A stretch of DNA of 64,000 nt from CAZRHR01 sp964578885 (GCA_964578885.1 CAZOEO010000016.1:8317-72316); one strand, 5' to 3'; numbered from the stretch's first letter, positions 37,158-46,530 are shown. Translations and numbers: made by a program. The notes: a model not told the origin generated them from the sequence alone.

Positions 37158-38930
37158 ATGACAAAGCAAACGGCCCTCATCCTACCTTTAGTTTTGATTT
37201 GTGCCATTTCTTTTCATCCTCTGGTCGCACAAATTAAACATCGGCAAAATACGTGGAATTGGGCGGGGTTTACTGCGCCGGATATAACCGTTCCTCAAGT
37301 TTGGGAGAATGAGCCTTTGGTCATTATAGAGGCGGCATTCACTCTTCAGCCATTGAAAAACCAGGTGCAGGGATATCTGCGTCTAAAATTTCAACAGGAA
37401 GACGGCATTCTGCGCGGCAATGCTTTTACTTTTCCGTACAACCCGGATCCACTGTATTTCAATTTACTCACCCCAGACTTTTTGCCTCCCGTTTTTGCAG
37501 GAGAAGGGCTGAGTCTACTTGCAGGTCGTAACCTTTCTTCGTTCACCCCTACCCCACTGATGTTTTTAGAAAAAAAAGTCCATCCGCAAGGCGTACGAGG
37601 TTACCTTCATCAAGTCGCCATTCGGGAATTAGAAGCACCGGCAGAAGTTGAACTGGTCTTTCAACACCCTATGTTCATGCATCCACGATGGTTGCTTTTG
37701 TTCCCGTGGCCTTGTATAAAAGCTGAAATGGTGGTGGAATGGCCCGGTGATCTTTCGCCTTTTGTTGTTCCCATTTCCCCGGTGAAACAGACCTTCCGCA
37801 TAGATCAGCAACATCATTTCGTTTGGGAAAACCTACCTGCTCATTCATCCATTTTGCCCCTCACTCGTCCGGAGAAAATACCAGGCATTCAATGGATTCA
37901 GCCCTCACATCAGTGGTTCGCTTTGTTTGGAGATGCAGTTCGCGCCCGGCCACAACCGGCTTCTTTGCTTTACGGAACACCTACCGATGCCTATCATGCG
38001 AAACTCAATGAAGTAGGCCGACAACATGGCTTTTTATCGCCGGATACCCCGCTGATTCAGAAACTGAGAGCCGTGCATTCTTTTTTACAAAAACTGCATT
38101 ATAAGCCAGATAGTCTGGAAAAAAAGAGCAGATCGCTAGATCAGTCCAAATATTATGTGCGCAAAGACACCCTTCGGGAAAAAGACGTGCTCAAAGTCAC
38201 GGAAGACTTATTGTACCGGATTCCAGCCAATCATTATTTGCTTTTTACCCGACCAAACTGGATGGCAGGCGCCCCGATAAAAGGAAGCAAGGAAATCTTC
38301 GCATTGTCGGCCCTTTTGGTTTGCGACGGCAAAGACAGCCTTATTTTTTGGCCGAGGTGGAACAATTTAAGTCGACCTGTGCACGAAATCCCCTATTATC
38401 TGGAGGGCGCATGGGCGTTGTTGGTTCCCAGAAGTTTGGATTGGCCTGAATATCATCAGCGTGAAACACAGGCGAAGTTTCAGTGGATTCGGCTGCCCGT
38501 GAATTCGGAACCACCTGTGGCAAAATTGAACATCCATCTTTTTAAAACGCCCCAGGGTGCATGGACAGGCGAGGTTCGTGGAGAAGGCATCTGGAAAAAC
38601 TGGCATCCGTTTTCTGATCCATGGCTTTGGTCACCGCCCGTTTTACCCGGATTCTATTCTGATGCAGAGATGCGCGCCTGGCCTTGGAATCCAGGACCTG
38701 AAAACACACCACTACCCGTACGATACCAAGAAACATGGATTATTTCTGGTCTCCCTGCCGACATGCCACCCTCATTGGAGGACTGCGGATGTAAGTCCCT
38801 CCAAACCAATAGATCCGGAAACTGGGAATTTGTTTTTGAAGAAAAGGAAAATTCAGGAAATGAGGCCGATCGGGAAATTCGGCGCTGCGTCCTACGTGGT
38901 TTAAAACAAATGCTCGGGATAAGAAGCTAA
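37158..38930 (+). CDS. Uncharacterised exported protein, 590 aa
   Basis: A signal peptide of about 25 residues (ends PLVAQ) precedes a tryptophan- and proline-rich protein with a beta-rich N-half (YLRLKFQQEDG, FTFPYNPDPLYF). A middle helical part follows (IQKLRAVHSFLQKLHY), then a second beta-rich half. The order of a beta domain, a helical middle and a beta end recalls DUF3857/transglutaminase-like proteins, but I see no Cys-His-Asp triad. Six bases separate it from the PhoD-like gene, suggesting a joint exported function. Its 3' end overlaps the convergent hydrolase by 30 bp. Function unknown. Confidence 0.72.
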   Translation: MTKQTALILPLVLICAISFHPLVAQIKHRQNTWNWAGFTAPDITVPQVWENEPLVIIEAAFTLQPLKNQVQGYLRLKFQQEDGILRGNAFTFPYNPDPLYFNLLTPDFLPPVFAGEGLSLLAGRNLSSFTPTPLMFLEKKVHPQGVRGYLHQVAIRELEAPAEVELVFQHPMFMHPRWLLLFPWPCIKAEMVVEWPGDLSPFVVPISPVKQTFRIDQQHHFVWENLPAHSSILPLTRPEKIPGIQWIQPSHQWFALFGDAVRARPQPASLLYGTPTDAYHAKLNEVGRQHGFLSPDTPLIQKLRAVHSFLQKLHYKPDSLEKKSRSLDQSKYYVRKDTLREKDVLKVTEDLLYRIPANHYLLFTRPNWMAGAPIKGSKEIFALSALLVCDGKDSLIFWPRWNNLSRPVHEIPYYLEGAWALLVPRSLDWPEYHQRETQAKFQWIRLPVNSEPPVAKLNIHLFKTPQGAWTGEVRGEGIWKNWHPFSDPWLWSPPVLPGFYSDAEMRAWPWNPGPENTPLPVRYQETWIISGLPADMPPSLEDCGCKSLQTNRSGNWEFVFEEKENSGNEADREIRRCVLRGLKQMLGIRS

Positions 38931-39572
38931 AGGGTGCTTTACTTTGGGCAAAATCTGTAAAGACGCTTCCGGATGCTTTAGCCAGCGGAAAGCCGTCAGA
39001 GTTTGTTCGGCGGTCGCCATGCGATCCCGATCTCCAGTAACGAGTGCTAGAGGCACCTTTACCTGAGGGAGCCAATGTTCCGGGTCGGGGGCTTTTTCTC
39101 CCAGAAATTGCATCATTTCACCAGTAAGCAAGCAAAGAGATTTCCACGACATGGCACCATGCTGCCATTGCAATTGTTCGACAAAAGCGGGCGCTTTATC
39201 CATCAGATGATCCGGATGCACTTTCTCGGCTTCTTCGTGCGCAAAATCGGCATTCCAAATCCACCGGGTGGCCATGGCCGTTACACGGACAACCTCATCC
39301 GGATAGGCATGCGCCCAGCGTGCCGCCACATAACCTCCGAAGCTATACCCCACCAAAGCGATGCGCCGATTCGGATATTGTTGAAAAAGCCGCTCACGTG
39401 CTTCTTCCATCAGCGTATCCGGCAAAAAATCTGAGCAGGTAAAAGGCGCGTGACCGTGTCCGGCAAAATCTAAAGCCACAGATTCATGGGGCGCCATGGT
39501 TACTTTCTGTTGCCAATCTGACGCAGACCCTAATGCACCATGGAGGTAAACGATAAGATCAGGATGGGTCAC
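38901..39572 (-). CDS. Alpha/beta hydrolase
   Basis: About 223 residues. The oxyanion-hole HGALG lies near the N-terminus (11-15), the nucleophile elbow GYSFGG has its Ser at about 77, the acid region is VTGDRDRM and the C-terminal His region is KVKHPLASYPEH. The frame is open upstream to 39635, but homology starts at the GTG at 39572, which overlaps the glycosyltransferase stop by 14 bp. The substrate is unknown; MenH-like and generic esterase roles are possible. Confidence 0.82.
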   Translation of the reverse strand: MTHPDLIVYLHGALGSASDWQQKVTMAPHESVALDFAGHGHAPFTCSDFLPDTLMEEARERLFQQYPNRRIALVGYSFGGYVAARWAHAYPDEVVRVTAMATRWIWNADFAHEEAEKVHPDHLMDKAPAFVEQLQWQHGAMSWKSLCLLTGEMMQFLGEKAPDPEHWLPQVKVPLALVTGDRDRMATAEQTLTAFRWLKHPEASLQILPKVKHPLASYPEHLF

Positions 39573-40545
39573 CAAGGGTTTCTTTGATTTTATAGATATT
39601 CCGGTCTGGGGCATTGCGCGCCACCAGTTCGGCAATAAAGCCAGCTAAAAACAATTGGGTACCAAGAATCATGGCGACCAATGCGAGGTAAAAAAATGGA
39701 CTCTGGGTGATTCGTTCCGCTTCTTTCCCAAGTCCCCAAACCATGTATAATTTATAAAAACCGAGCCAAAGGGCCGATAAAAAACCTCCGAAAAACACCA
39801 ATGCGCCCATGGCTCCGAAAAAGTGCATGGGCTTCTTGGAAAAGCGGGTTACAAAGGTGATCGACAATAAATCTAAAAATCCATTCACAAAACGCTCCAG
39901 GCCGAATTTAGATGAGCCATATTTTCTGGCCTGATGCTGCACCACCTTTTCCCCAATTTTTTTAAACCCAGACCATTTGGCCAACACCGGAATATAGCGG
40001 TGCATTTCGCCATACACCTCAATATTTTTAACTACATCATGTCTGTAGGCTTTGAGGCCGCAATTGAAATCATGGAGGGAAATACCCGACATTTTCCGGG
40101 TCGCATAATTAAATAATTTAGTGGGCAGGGTTTTTGAAATGGGATCGTATCGTTTTTGTTTCCAGCCGGAAATTAAGTCGAAGCCCTCTTCTGCTATAAG
40201 CTTATACAATTCGGGGATTTCATCTGGTGAATCCTGCAGGTCGGCGTCCATGGTGATGACCACCCGTCCTCTGGCGGCTTCAAATCCGACATTGAGCGCG
40301 CCGGATTTCCCATAATTTCTGCGAAAAGAAATGCCACGAATGGCAGGATTTTGAGCGGACAAGGTTCGTATCACGGCCCATGAGCCATCGGTAGAGCCAT
40401 CGTCTACCAATATGATTTCGTAGGAATACTGGTGCTTTGTACACACCCGATGAATCCAATCCGTTAATTCGGGCAAAGATTCCTCCTCATTAAAGAGTGG
40501 AATGACCAGGGAAATATCCACCGGATAGTAATTTGGCTGTGACAT
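39559..40545 (-). CDS. Family 2 glycosyltransferase with two C-terminal helices (GtrB/DPM1-like)
   Basis: 328 residues. The GT-A domain shows SLVIPLFNEEESLP, LVDDGSTDGSW and the metal-binding MDADLQDSPDEI; two membrane helices at about 235-265 and 275-310 anchor it. Such enzymes transfer a sugar to a polyprenyl phosphate lipid carrier on the cytosolic face. Overlap with the hydrolase gene suggests co-expression. Donor and acceptor are unknown. Confidence 0.9.
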   Translation of the reverse strand: MSQPNYYPVDISLVIPLFNEEESLPELTDWIHRVCTKHQYSYEIILVDDGSTDGSWAVIRTLSAQNPAIRGISFRRNYGKSGALNVGFEAARGRVVITMDADLQDSPDEIPELYKLIAEEGFDLISGWKQKRYDPISKTLPTKLFNYATRKMSGISLHDFNCGLKAYRHDVVKNIEVYGEMHRYIPVLAKWSGFKKIGEKVVQHQARKYGSSKFGLERFVNGFLDLLSITFVTRFSKKPMHFFGAMGALVFFGGFLSALWLGFYKLYMVWGLGKEAERITQSPFFYLALVAMILGTQLFLAGFIAELVARNAPDRNIYKIKETLGDPS

Positions 40546-40552
40546 AGCGTTA

Positions 40553-40560
40553 CAAAAATA
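40553..40560 (-). promoter_or_regulatory. -7 element TATTTTTG
   Basis: An exact TAnnTTTG match on the minus strand, 7 nt before the glycosyltransferase ATG. Confidence 0.5.
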
Positions 40561-40562
40561 AA

Positions 40563-40597
40563 AAAAAGTCCTGCCCCCGAACAGGAAGCAGGACTTT
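40563..40597 (-). terminator. Rho-independent terminator of the Cfa-type gene
   Basis: Arms AAAAGTCCTGC and GCAGGACTTTT with a 13-nt loop. The A run to its left gives a T tail on the minus strand. It lies 20 bp after the stop at 40617. Confidence 0.85.
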
Positions 40598-40616
40598 TAT
40601 ATCCTAATACACCGGA

Positions 40617-41834
40617 TTAAATGGCGGGAATTTCCACATCGAAAGGACGCACATTTTTGAAATCCATGCGTTCTCCGAGATTATTTCTGCCAATGTAACG
40701 GTTACGATCTACAGAGTTCAGGTTTTTGTGAGCGGTAATGGCCCAGCAGGTAGAGGATCCCTGGCGTGCAACAATCACAGACCAGTAAAGGAAAACCTCC
40801 CACAAACGGTACCACCATTCGCCGTACGTTTTCAGTACATACTCTTTGTTAGATTCCCAGTTCAGGTACCAGCGGTGCAAGGTATGTGAATAGTGAATAC
40901 CGAGGTTTTCAACCGATTGTACTTCAAAGTTGTTTTCTTGAAGACGCTGAACCAACCAGGCCAGAGGCGTGGAAGCATCTGCCCCGGAGAAAATATACTG
41001 GTTCATGAACAATCCCCATGACAAATCTTCCCAGTGCGGACCTTTTGCTAAAAGTCCCGGGTTGGCGCGAAGACCAGCTTGCTGGATGTAGAAGAATCCA
41101 TCATCTTCCAATTTGTCGTAGATGTTCTTAATGAACGTGCTGAATTTGCGAAGACCAACGTGCTCACCCATTTCCAGACAAGTAATCTGATTGAATTTCA
41201 GATTATTCTTTCCGGGAGTAATCATGTCACGATAATCCATTCTTTGGATACGAGCGCGGTGAGAAACGCCATGAGCAGCAATTTGCTTGTTGCCGTGGTC
41301 GGTTCCGTCTTGTGCAAGGGTAATGCCGGTAGAATCTGTGCCGTAGTATTTGGAAGCATAAGCCACCAATGTACCCCAGCCGCAGCCGATGTCCAAATGG
41401 CGGTCACCTGGCTTCATGTGCAATTTATCGCAAACCTTGGTCATTTTGCGATCCTGCGCTTGCTCGAGGGTTTCGATATTGGGATCTGACCAGAAGCCTG
41501 AGGTATAAATCATTCTTGGCCCGAGGAAGGAAGCAAAAAAGTCGTTTCCACGATCGTAGTGTTCGCGTACAATTCTTTCATCCTGACTTTTAGAGTGGAT
41601 TAACACTTCTGGAATCATTCGGCTGAAAAAGAACTTCACATGACGGGAGGTCAGACGAAAATCGAAATAGTCGTTCCGAAGTTCCATGAAGGTAGCAAAA
41701 TCGCCTTGGACATCGACCCGTCCGGCAATATAATCTTCTACAAATTCAGAAAAAGCAGGGCGCTTTCCCTTGGCGTACTTGTTTCCCATGGCAGGGGTAC
41801 GCGTAACGATAAAATCAAGCGGATGTTGACTCAT
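40617..41834 (-). CDS. Cyclopropane-fatty-acyl-phospholipid synthase family methyltransferase
   Basis: 405 residues. The SAM-binding motif I is HLDIGCGWGTLVAYA (about 147-161); GITLAQDGTDHG and FNQITCLEMGEHVG follow, as in the CFA/mycolic-acid methyltransferase family. It would add a methylene group from SAM to unsaturated phospholipid acyl chains in the membrane. Single-gene unit with its own terminator. A short variant palindrome GTATAAACATAC lies 27 bp upstream of its start. Confidence 0.88.
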   Translation of the reverse strand: MSQHPLDFIVTRTPAMGNKYAKGKRPAFSEFVEDYIAGRVDVQGDFATFMELRNDYFDFRLTSRHVKFFFSRMIPEVLIHSKSQDERIVREHYDRGNDFFASFLGPRMIYTSGFWSDPNIETLEQAQDRKMTKVCDKLHMKPGDRHLDIGCGWGTLVAYASKYYGTDSTGITLAQDGTDHGNKQIAAHGVSHRARIQRMDYRDMITPGKNNLKFNQITCLEMGEHVGLRKFSTFIKNIYDKLEDDGFFYIQQAGLRANPGLLAKGPHWEDLSWGLFMNQYIFSGADASTPLAWLVQRLQENNFEVQSVENLGIHYSHTLHRWYLNWESNKEYVLKTYGEWWYRLWEVFLYWSVIVARQGSSTCWAITAHKNLNSVDRNRYIGRNNLGERMDFKNVRPFDVEIPAI

Positions 41835-41983
41835 TGTGCAACGTGATAATTGTTAAAAAGTGTATAAACATACGGTTTTTCCGTACACCACAAACCCGAA
41901 ACAAACAGATTTATTGCATTTTCCATTTTTCGGGATTTGTTCATTTTCAGCCAAAATTAATCTAATAAACTGATTATCAAAAA

Positions 41984-42013
41984 AAAACCAGCTCATTGTG
42001 ATGAACTGGTTTT
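41984..42013 (-). terminator. Rho-independent terminator of the outer-membrane protein gene
   Basis: Arms AAAACCAG-C-TCAT and ATGA-A-CTGGTTTT with loop TGTG (one mismatch). The adjoining A run makes a T tail on the minus strand. It ends 20 bp from the stop at 42034. Confidence 0.8.
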
Positions 42014-42033
42014 CAAAATAATTTATGTTTAGA

Positions 42034-42549
42034 TTAATCTCTACTTCCGATAAAGTAGTGTACACCTACATTAAAAGTGATGGCACCATTCTCCAAACCT
42101 CTGAAAAATAGAGGATTTCTTACACTAAAATCCATAAGCCATTTGTCCTTGATAAAGGCACGTGTACCAATGGTTGGCATCAGAAATAAACCTTCACGTT
42201 CGAAGAAAGCCCCCCCCACATCACAGCCAACATAAGGCAAAATGTTGCCAAGTGGCTGCTGGTATTCGGCATGAAAAGAAACAGTAAGGCTGTTTAAATC
42301 TTCATGAAAACGACCAGTGGGACCCATTTTCCCTGGTTCAAAACCAAAAACGTGACCTACTTTGGCTCCAATTCCTAGGCGCTCCCAAAAATGTACATTA
42401 TACTCAATATTGGTGGTAAAATATCCGGAATAGCCTTCTACTAAAGCAGGACCAAAGCCTACATTTCCACCTATAAGATGCTGCGCGTTAACAGTGGTTC
42501 CCCATGCAGTTGCTGCCGTAATCAGGGAGGCCAGTAAGAATTTTCTCAT
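42034..42549 (-). CDS. Small outer-membrane beta-barrel-like protein
   Basis: 171 residues. A signal peptide (ends VNAQ, about 23) is followed by alternating hydrophobic strands such as YFTTNIEYNVHF, LGIGAKVGHVFGF and ITFNVGVHYFIGS with a C-terminal strand, typical of 8-strand outer-membrane barrels (porin/OmpA-like family). No ligand or enzyme motif is visible. Monocistronic. Confidence 0.75.
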   Translation of the reverse strand: MRKFLLASLITAATAWGTTVNAQHLIGGNVGFGPALVEGYSGYFTTNIEYNVHFWERLGIGAKVGHVFGFEPGKMGPTGRFHEDLNSLTVSFHAEYQQPLGNILPYVGCDVGGAFFEREGLFLMPTIGTRAFIKDKWLMDFSVRNPLFFRGLENGAITFNVGVHYFIGSRD

Positions 42550-42649
42550 GTGTAGTTTTTCTTAAACTTGGATGAATCTTGAAAGGAAATACAGACATTT
42601 GCAGTCCAAGATTCTTGGCAAATATCTAAAATCATTTAAATAAAACCTA

Positions 42650-43399
42650 ATGGGTAAATTAAAAATAATACTGCTAAGGCATGGTCAAAGTCAATGGAAT
42701 AAGGAAAATCGCTTTACCGGTTGGGAAAACGTTCCCTTATCCGAAGTGGGTGTCCTGGAGGCCAAAGAAGCAGGTAAATTGATGAAAGAAGCAGGTTTGG
42801 TGCCACAATATGCCTTTACCTCTTATTTAAAAAGAGCCATTAAAACTTGTTGGCTCGCCCTAGAGGAAATGGACCTCATGCATATTCCCGTGGAAAAAGA
42901 CTGGCGTTTAAATGAAAAACATTACGGAAATCTGCAAGGTTTAAATAAATCTGAAACAGCTGCAAAATACGGAGAAGAGCAAGTGCTTCTGTGGCGCAGG
43001 GCCTTCGACGTAGCTCCACCCGCTCTGGACAACAGCGACCCGCGCTTCCCCGGCAACCAAACCATGTATCAAGGCATCGACACCGCTCAGTTGCCCCATA
43101 CCGAATCTTTACAAGATACCATTCAACGTCTGCTACCACTTTGGAAAAATCAAATTTTACCCAAAGCAAAAGAACACGGCACCATTCTCATCACAGCACA
43201 CGGCAACAGCTTACGGGGCGTCGTCAAAGAATTGAAAGGATTGTCTGCCGAAGACATCTTACAAGTGAATATTCCTACCGGTATTCCCTATTTATTCGAA
43301 TTAGATGAATCCTTCCAGGTGATTCAAGACAAATACCTGATAGACGAAGCAACTCTGGCAGAACGCATGGAAGCGGTAGCCTCCCAAGGAAAAGCTTAA
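42650..43399 (+). CDS. gpmA: 2,3-bisphosphoglycerate-dependent phosphoglycerate mutase
   Basis: 249 residues of standard dPGM length. The phosphohistidine motif LLRHGQSQWN has His at about 11. ENRFTGWENVPLSE, KHYGNLQGLNKSETA and the second histidine TAHGNSLRGVV follow. It interconverts 3- and 2-phosphoglycerate in glycolysis. It is the first gene of a tight run (gaps of 4, -4 and 2 bp) with a phosphatase, a P-loop ATPase and recQ. Confidence 0.95.
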   Translation: MGKLKIILLRHGQSQWNKENRFTGWENVPLSEVGVLEAKEAGKLMKEAGLVPQYAFTSYLKRAIKTCWLALEEMDLMHIPVEKDWRLNEKHYGNLQGLNKSETAAKYGEEQVLLWRRAFDVAPPALDNSDPRFPGNQTMYQGIDTAQLPHTESLQDTIQRLLPLWKNQILPKAKEHGTILITAHGNSLRGVVKELKGLSAEDILQVNIPTGIPYLFELDESFQVIQDKYLIDEATLAERMEAVASQGKA

Positions 43400-43403
43400 T
43401 CAT

Positions 43404-44129
43404 ATGCGAACCTGGGCCATTGGAGATGTGCACGGTTGCGGGAAAACACTGGATAAACTTGTCCAGCGTATGGAACTAATCCAGGGAGATAAAGTTATCT
43501 TTCTTGGTGACCTTATAGACCGTGGGCATGCACACCGGCAAGTGCAAGAAACCATTGAATCTCTTCTGAAAAATGGAATTCAGTTGGTCATCCTGCGAGG
43601 CAATCATGAAGAAGGTTTCCTCCATGCATGCGCAGAGGCACATCTAAAGGATAAAAAAACATGGCTTAGAAAAAAAGTCATCGTTCGGCAAGCCACACAC
43701 CATTGGATGCAATGGGGAGGCGACACCTTCCTTAGGGAATATGGCGCCGTCTTTCCGGAACAACTCCCGGATTGGTGGAAAAACATGGCTGAAACCAGTC
43801 AATTTTATCACATGCACGACCAAGCTTACCTGGTTCATGCCGGTTTCAACTTTCAGGAACCAGATTTCCTTTCCGACACCCATGCCATGCTTTGGATAAG
43901 AGAATTTACTCCTAATTTAGACGCCACTGAAGGAAGAATCATCATTCACGGGCATGTACCTGTGCATGAAGACCTGATTCGGCAAACTGCGGATGCGCCG
44001 CCCGAACAGTTTGGATTTATCGACATCGACAATGGAGCGGTTTATCCCGGGAAAACAGGCATGGGTCAGTTGGTGGCGTTGGAAATTGCCTCCAGAAAAC
44101 TTATTTTTCAACCTTGTATAGACTTATGA
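43404..44129 (+). CDS. Calcineurin-like Ser/Thr protein phosphatase family protein
   Basis: 241 residues with the complete metallophosphatase set: GDVHGCGKTLDKL (about 8-20), FLGDLIDRGHAH, LRGNHEEGF, LVHAGFNF and IIHGHVPVHE. The length and motifs fit bacterial PrpA/ApaH-like phosphatases acting on phosphoproteins or dinucleoside polyphosphates. The stop overlaps the ATG of the P-loop gene (ATGA), so the two are coupled. Substrate unknown. Confidence 0.9.
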   Translation: MRTWAIGDVHGCGKTLDKLVQRMELIQGDKVIFLGDLIDRGHAHRQVQETIESLLKNGIQLVILRGNHEEGFLHACAEAHLKDKKTWLRKKVIVRQATHHWMQWGGDTFLREYGAVFPEQLPDWWKNMAETSQFYHMHDQAYLVHAGFNFQEPDFLSDTHAMLWIREFTPNLDATEGRIIIHGHVPVHEDLIRQTADAPPEQFGFIDIDNGAVYPGKTGMGQLVALEIASRKLIFQPCIDL

Positions 44130-44662
44130 AGACCAAAGGCCATATTATTACCGGCGCGCCGGGCACCGGCAAAACGTCCCTTATCGATGCGTTTCAGGCC
44201 TTGGGATTTGAGGTTTTACCCGAAATTTCCAGAGAAATCCTGATACAGGAGAAAGCACAAGGAGGAGAAGCGCTTCCCTGGGTAAACCATGAAGCATTTC
44301 ATCAGGCCGTTTTAGACGGACGTATCCAACAATACGAAACTTCCCAACAATTGCCGGCACCCGTATTTCTAGACCGCGGTGTACCCGACTCATTTGCATA
44401 TCTGCTGGCCGAAGGCGTGCCCGTGAGCGAAAATGATTTCCGATGGCTGAAACAATTTGAATATGCGTCCGTAGTATTCATCACGCCGCCCTGGAAAGAA
44501 ATTTATCATGGAGATGAAGAAAGATGGGAAACATTTGAACATGCCCAACGAATTCATGAAGCCTTGGTAGAAGTCTATACCCGGTTGGATTTTCAAGTGG
44601 ATATTTTACCCAAAGTGCCTATTCCACAACGAATTGATTACATTTTAGAACAAATTCGCTGA
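44126..44662 (+). CDS. P-loop ATPase (AAA_28-like)
   Basis: 178 residues from ATG 44126, which overlaps the phosphatase stop; a start 4 codons upstream is also open. Walker A is TGAPGTGKTSLID, then LPEISREIL, GGEALPWVNHEAF and VFLDRGVPDSFAYL, where the D-R-G segment resembles the DR-x-x-x-S substrate site of kinases. AAA_28 proteins are small NadR/kinase-like ATPases of unknown substrate. Coupling to a phosphatase hints at an opposed kinase-phosphatase pair, which is inference. Confidence 0.8.
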   Translation: MKTKGHIITGAPGTGKTSLIDAFQALGFEVLPEISREILIQEKAQGGEALPWVNHEAFHQAVLDGRIQQYETSQQLPAPVFLDRGVPDSFAYLLAEGVPVSENDFRWLKQFEYASVVFITPPWKEIYHGDEERWETFEHAQRIHEALVEVYTRLDFQVDILPKVPIPQRIDYILEQIR

Positions 44663-44664
44663 CC

Positions 44665-46530
44665 TTGGATCAACTGAAACAGCTGCTCCTTACCCACTGG
44701 GGATACCCAGATTTCCGTCCTAACCAACGCCAGATCATCGAATCCGTTTTACACGGAAAAGATACCCTTGCCCTTTTGCCCACCGGAGGCGGAAAAAGCA
44801 TTTGTTTCCAAATTCCTATTCTGGCAAAACCAGGACTGGGTTTGGTGATTTCGCCCCTCATTGCCCTCATGAAAGATCAGGTGCACCAGCTGAAGAAACG
44901 AGGCTTGCCCGCGGCGGCGCTCACTTCCGACCTGCACTTCCGGGAAGTAGAAACTATACTGAACCAAGCCAAACATGAAAAAATAAAATTTCTATATCTC
45001 TCTCCGGAAAAATTAGGCCAACCCCATTTTCAGGAAATGCTAAGTCATTTTTCCATCAACCTGATTGCGGTAGACGAGGCTCACTGCATTTCGCAATGGG
45101 GCTACGATTTTCGTCCTTCTTACCTGCGTATTTCCGAGCTTAGGTCCTGGATGCCGCAAGTTCCGGTGATGGCGCTTACGGCTACCGCCACACCGGAAGT
45201 GGTGCAGGATATTCAGGAGAAATTGTCCTTCCGGCAGAACAATGTATTTAAACAGTCTTTCGCCCGTAAGAATTTATCTTACAGAGTTTTACACACCACT
45301 CAAAAAAAAGCAGCCTGTTTACGTTATCTGGAAAAAATTCCAGGTTCAGCCATTTTATATTCCAGAAGTCGTGGCCAAACCAAAGCCTGGTCAGATTGGC
45401 TGAATGCCGAAGGAATTTCCGCTACCTTTTACCATGCGGGCTTGCCGGCCGCGCAGCGACAAGAAAGGCAAGAAGCCTGGATTCAAAATAAAGTTCGTGT
45501 CATGGTGGCCACCAATGCATTTGGCATGGGCATCGATAAACCAGATGTGCGGTTGGTGCTTCACATGGATTTACCCGACACACCGGAAGCGTATTTTCAA
45601 GAAGCAGGAAGAGCAGGAAGAGACGAAAAGCCTGCCCTCGCCTATTTACTCACGCATGCGAACGAAATACAGCCCTTCAGAGAAAGGGTTTTGTCCGCAT
45701 TCCCTTCTCTGGAAGACGTACAAAAAGTTTATGCAGCCATTTTTAACCATGCAGGAGTAAGTGAAGGATACGGTCAAGGCCTTCGCATTCCGCTTCCACT
45801 TGGATCTCTCATGCAACAAACGGGGATTCCCACCGCCACCTGGGTGGCCACCTTGCAGTTGCTGGAAAAAGAAGGATACTGGCAAATGCAGGATGGCAAC
45901 TTTGTACAAAGCACGCTTTTTGTAGATGTAAGTCCTTCTACTTACCGGCAAACCAACTTATCTCCCAAGGAGGAAGAACTAAAAGAATTGTTGCCGAGAA
46001 TGTACGGTGGCCTGTTTGAAAAACCAATCAAAATCCGCGAAGACCTTATCGGAAAAAGATTGGGAAGAACTGAGGCAGAAGTAAAACAACTGCTCACCCA
46101 GCTTCAGCTTAAAAATCTATGGCAATACAAACCGGGCAATACGGAAGGCTTTACCCTCGTGTTTTTGCATGAAAGACAAGATCCCAAAAGTATTTTGCTT
46201 TCCGATACCTTTTACCATCAGCGAAAAGCCATGGCCTTAAAAAAAAGTGAGGCTATGCTGGATTATGCAGGAACAGAGCATAGCTGCCGAACCAACAAAC
46301 TCCTTTCGTACTTTGGTGAAAAGCCCGAACAGCCTTGCGGAAGTTGCGATATTTGCGTAACAGAAGTGGTGCAATTAGAAGTGAATCAAAGCTATCGCCT
46401 TCACGAAATCTGTCAGGTTTTCCCACACTTGCAGGCACAACATTATGCTGCCTTACGACCTTTGATCGACGAAGGTTATCTTGAAAAGATGGACCAGCAA
46501 ATGTTAAAGGTGAAAAAAGCCTGGTGGTAA
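44665..46530 (+). CDS. recQ: RecQ-family ATP-dependent DNA helicase
   Basis: 621 residues starting at TTG 44665, 2 bp after the previous stop. Motif I LPTGGGKSICFQ (about 39-50), DEAH box VDEAHCISQWG (137-140), ALTATATPEV and motif VI QEAGRAGRDE are present. The RecQ zinc-binding domain has CRTNKLLSYFGE and PCGSCDIC. An HRDC domain is not evident at the C-terminus, so it is a short RecQ. It unwinds DNA 3' to 5' in recombination and repair. Confidence 0.93.
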   Translation: MDQLKQLLLTHWGYPDFRPNQRQIIESVLHGKDTLALLPTGGGKSICFQIPILAKPGLGLVISPLIALMKDQVHQLKKRGLPAAALTSDLHFREVETILNQAKHEKIKFLYLSPEKLGQPHFQEMLSHFSINLIAVDEAHCISQWGYDFRPSYLRISELRSWMPQVPVMALTATATPEVVQDIQEKLSFRQNNVFKQSFARKNLSYRVLHTTQKKAACLRYLEKIPGSAILYSRSRGQTKAWSDWLNAEGISATFYHAGLPAAQRQERQEAWIQNKVRVMVATNAFGMGIDKPDVRLVLHMDLPDTPEAYFQEAGRAGRDEKPALAYLLTHANEIQPFRERVLSAFPSLEDVQKVYAAIFNHAGVSEGYGQGLRIPLPLGSLMQQTGIPTATWVATLQLLEKEGYWQMQDGNFVQSTLFVDVSPSTYRQTNLSPKEEELKELLPRMYGGLFEKPIKIREDLIGKRLGRTEAEVKQLLTQLQLKNLWQYKPGNTEGFTLVFLHERQDPKSILLSDTFYHQRKAMALKKSEAMLDYAGTEHSCRTNKLLSYFGEKPEQPCGSCDICVTEVVQLEVNQSYRLHEICQVFPHLQAQHYAALRPLIDEGYLEKMDQQMLKVKKAWW

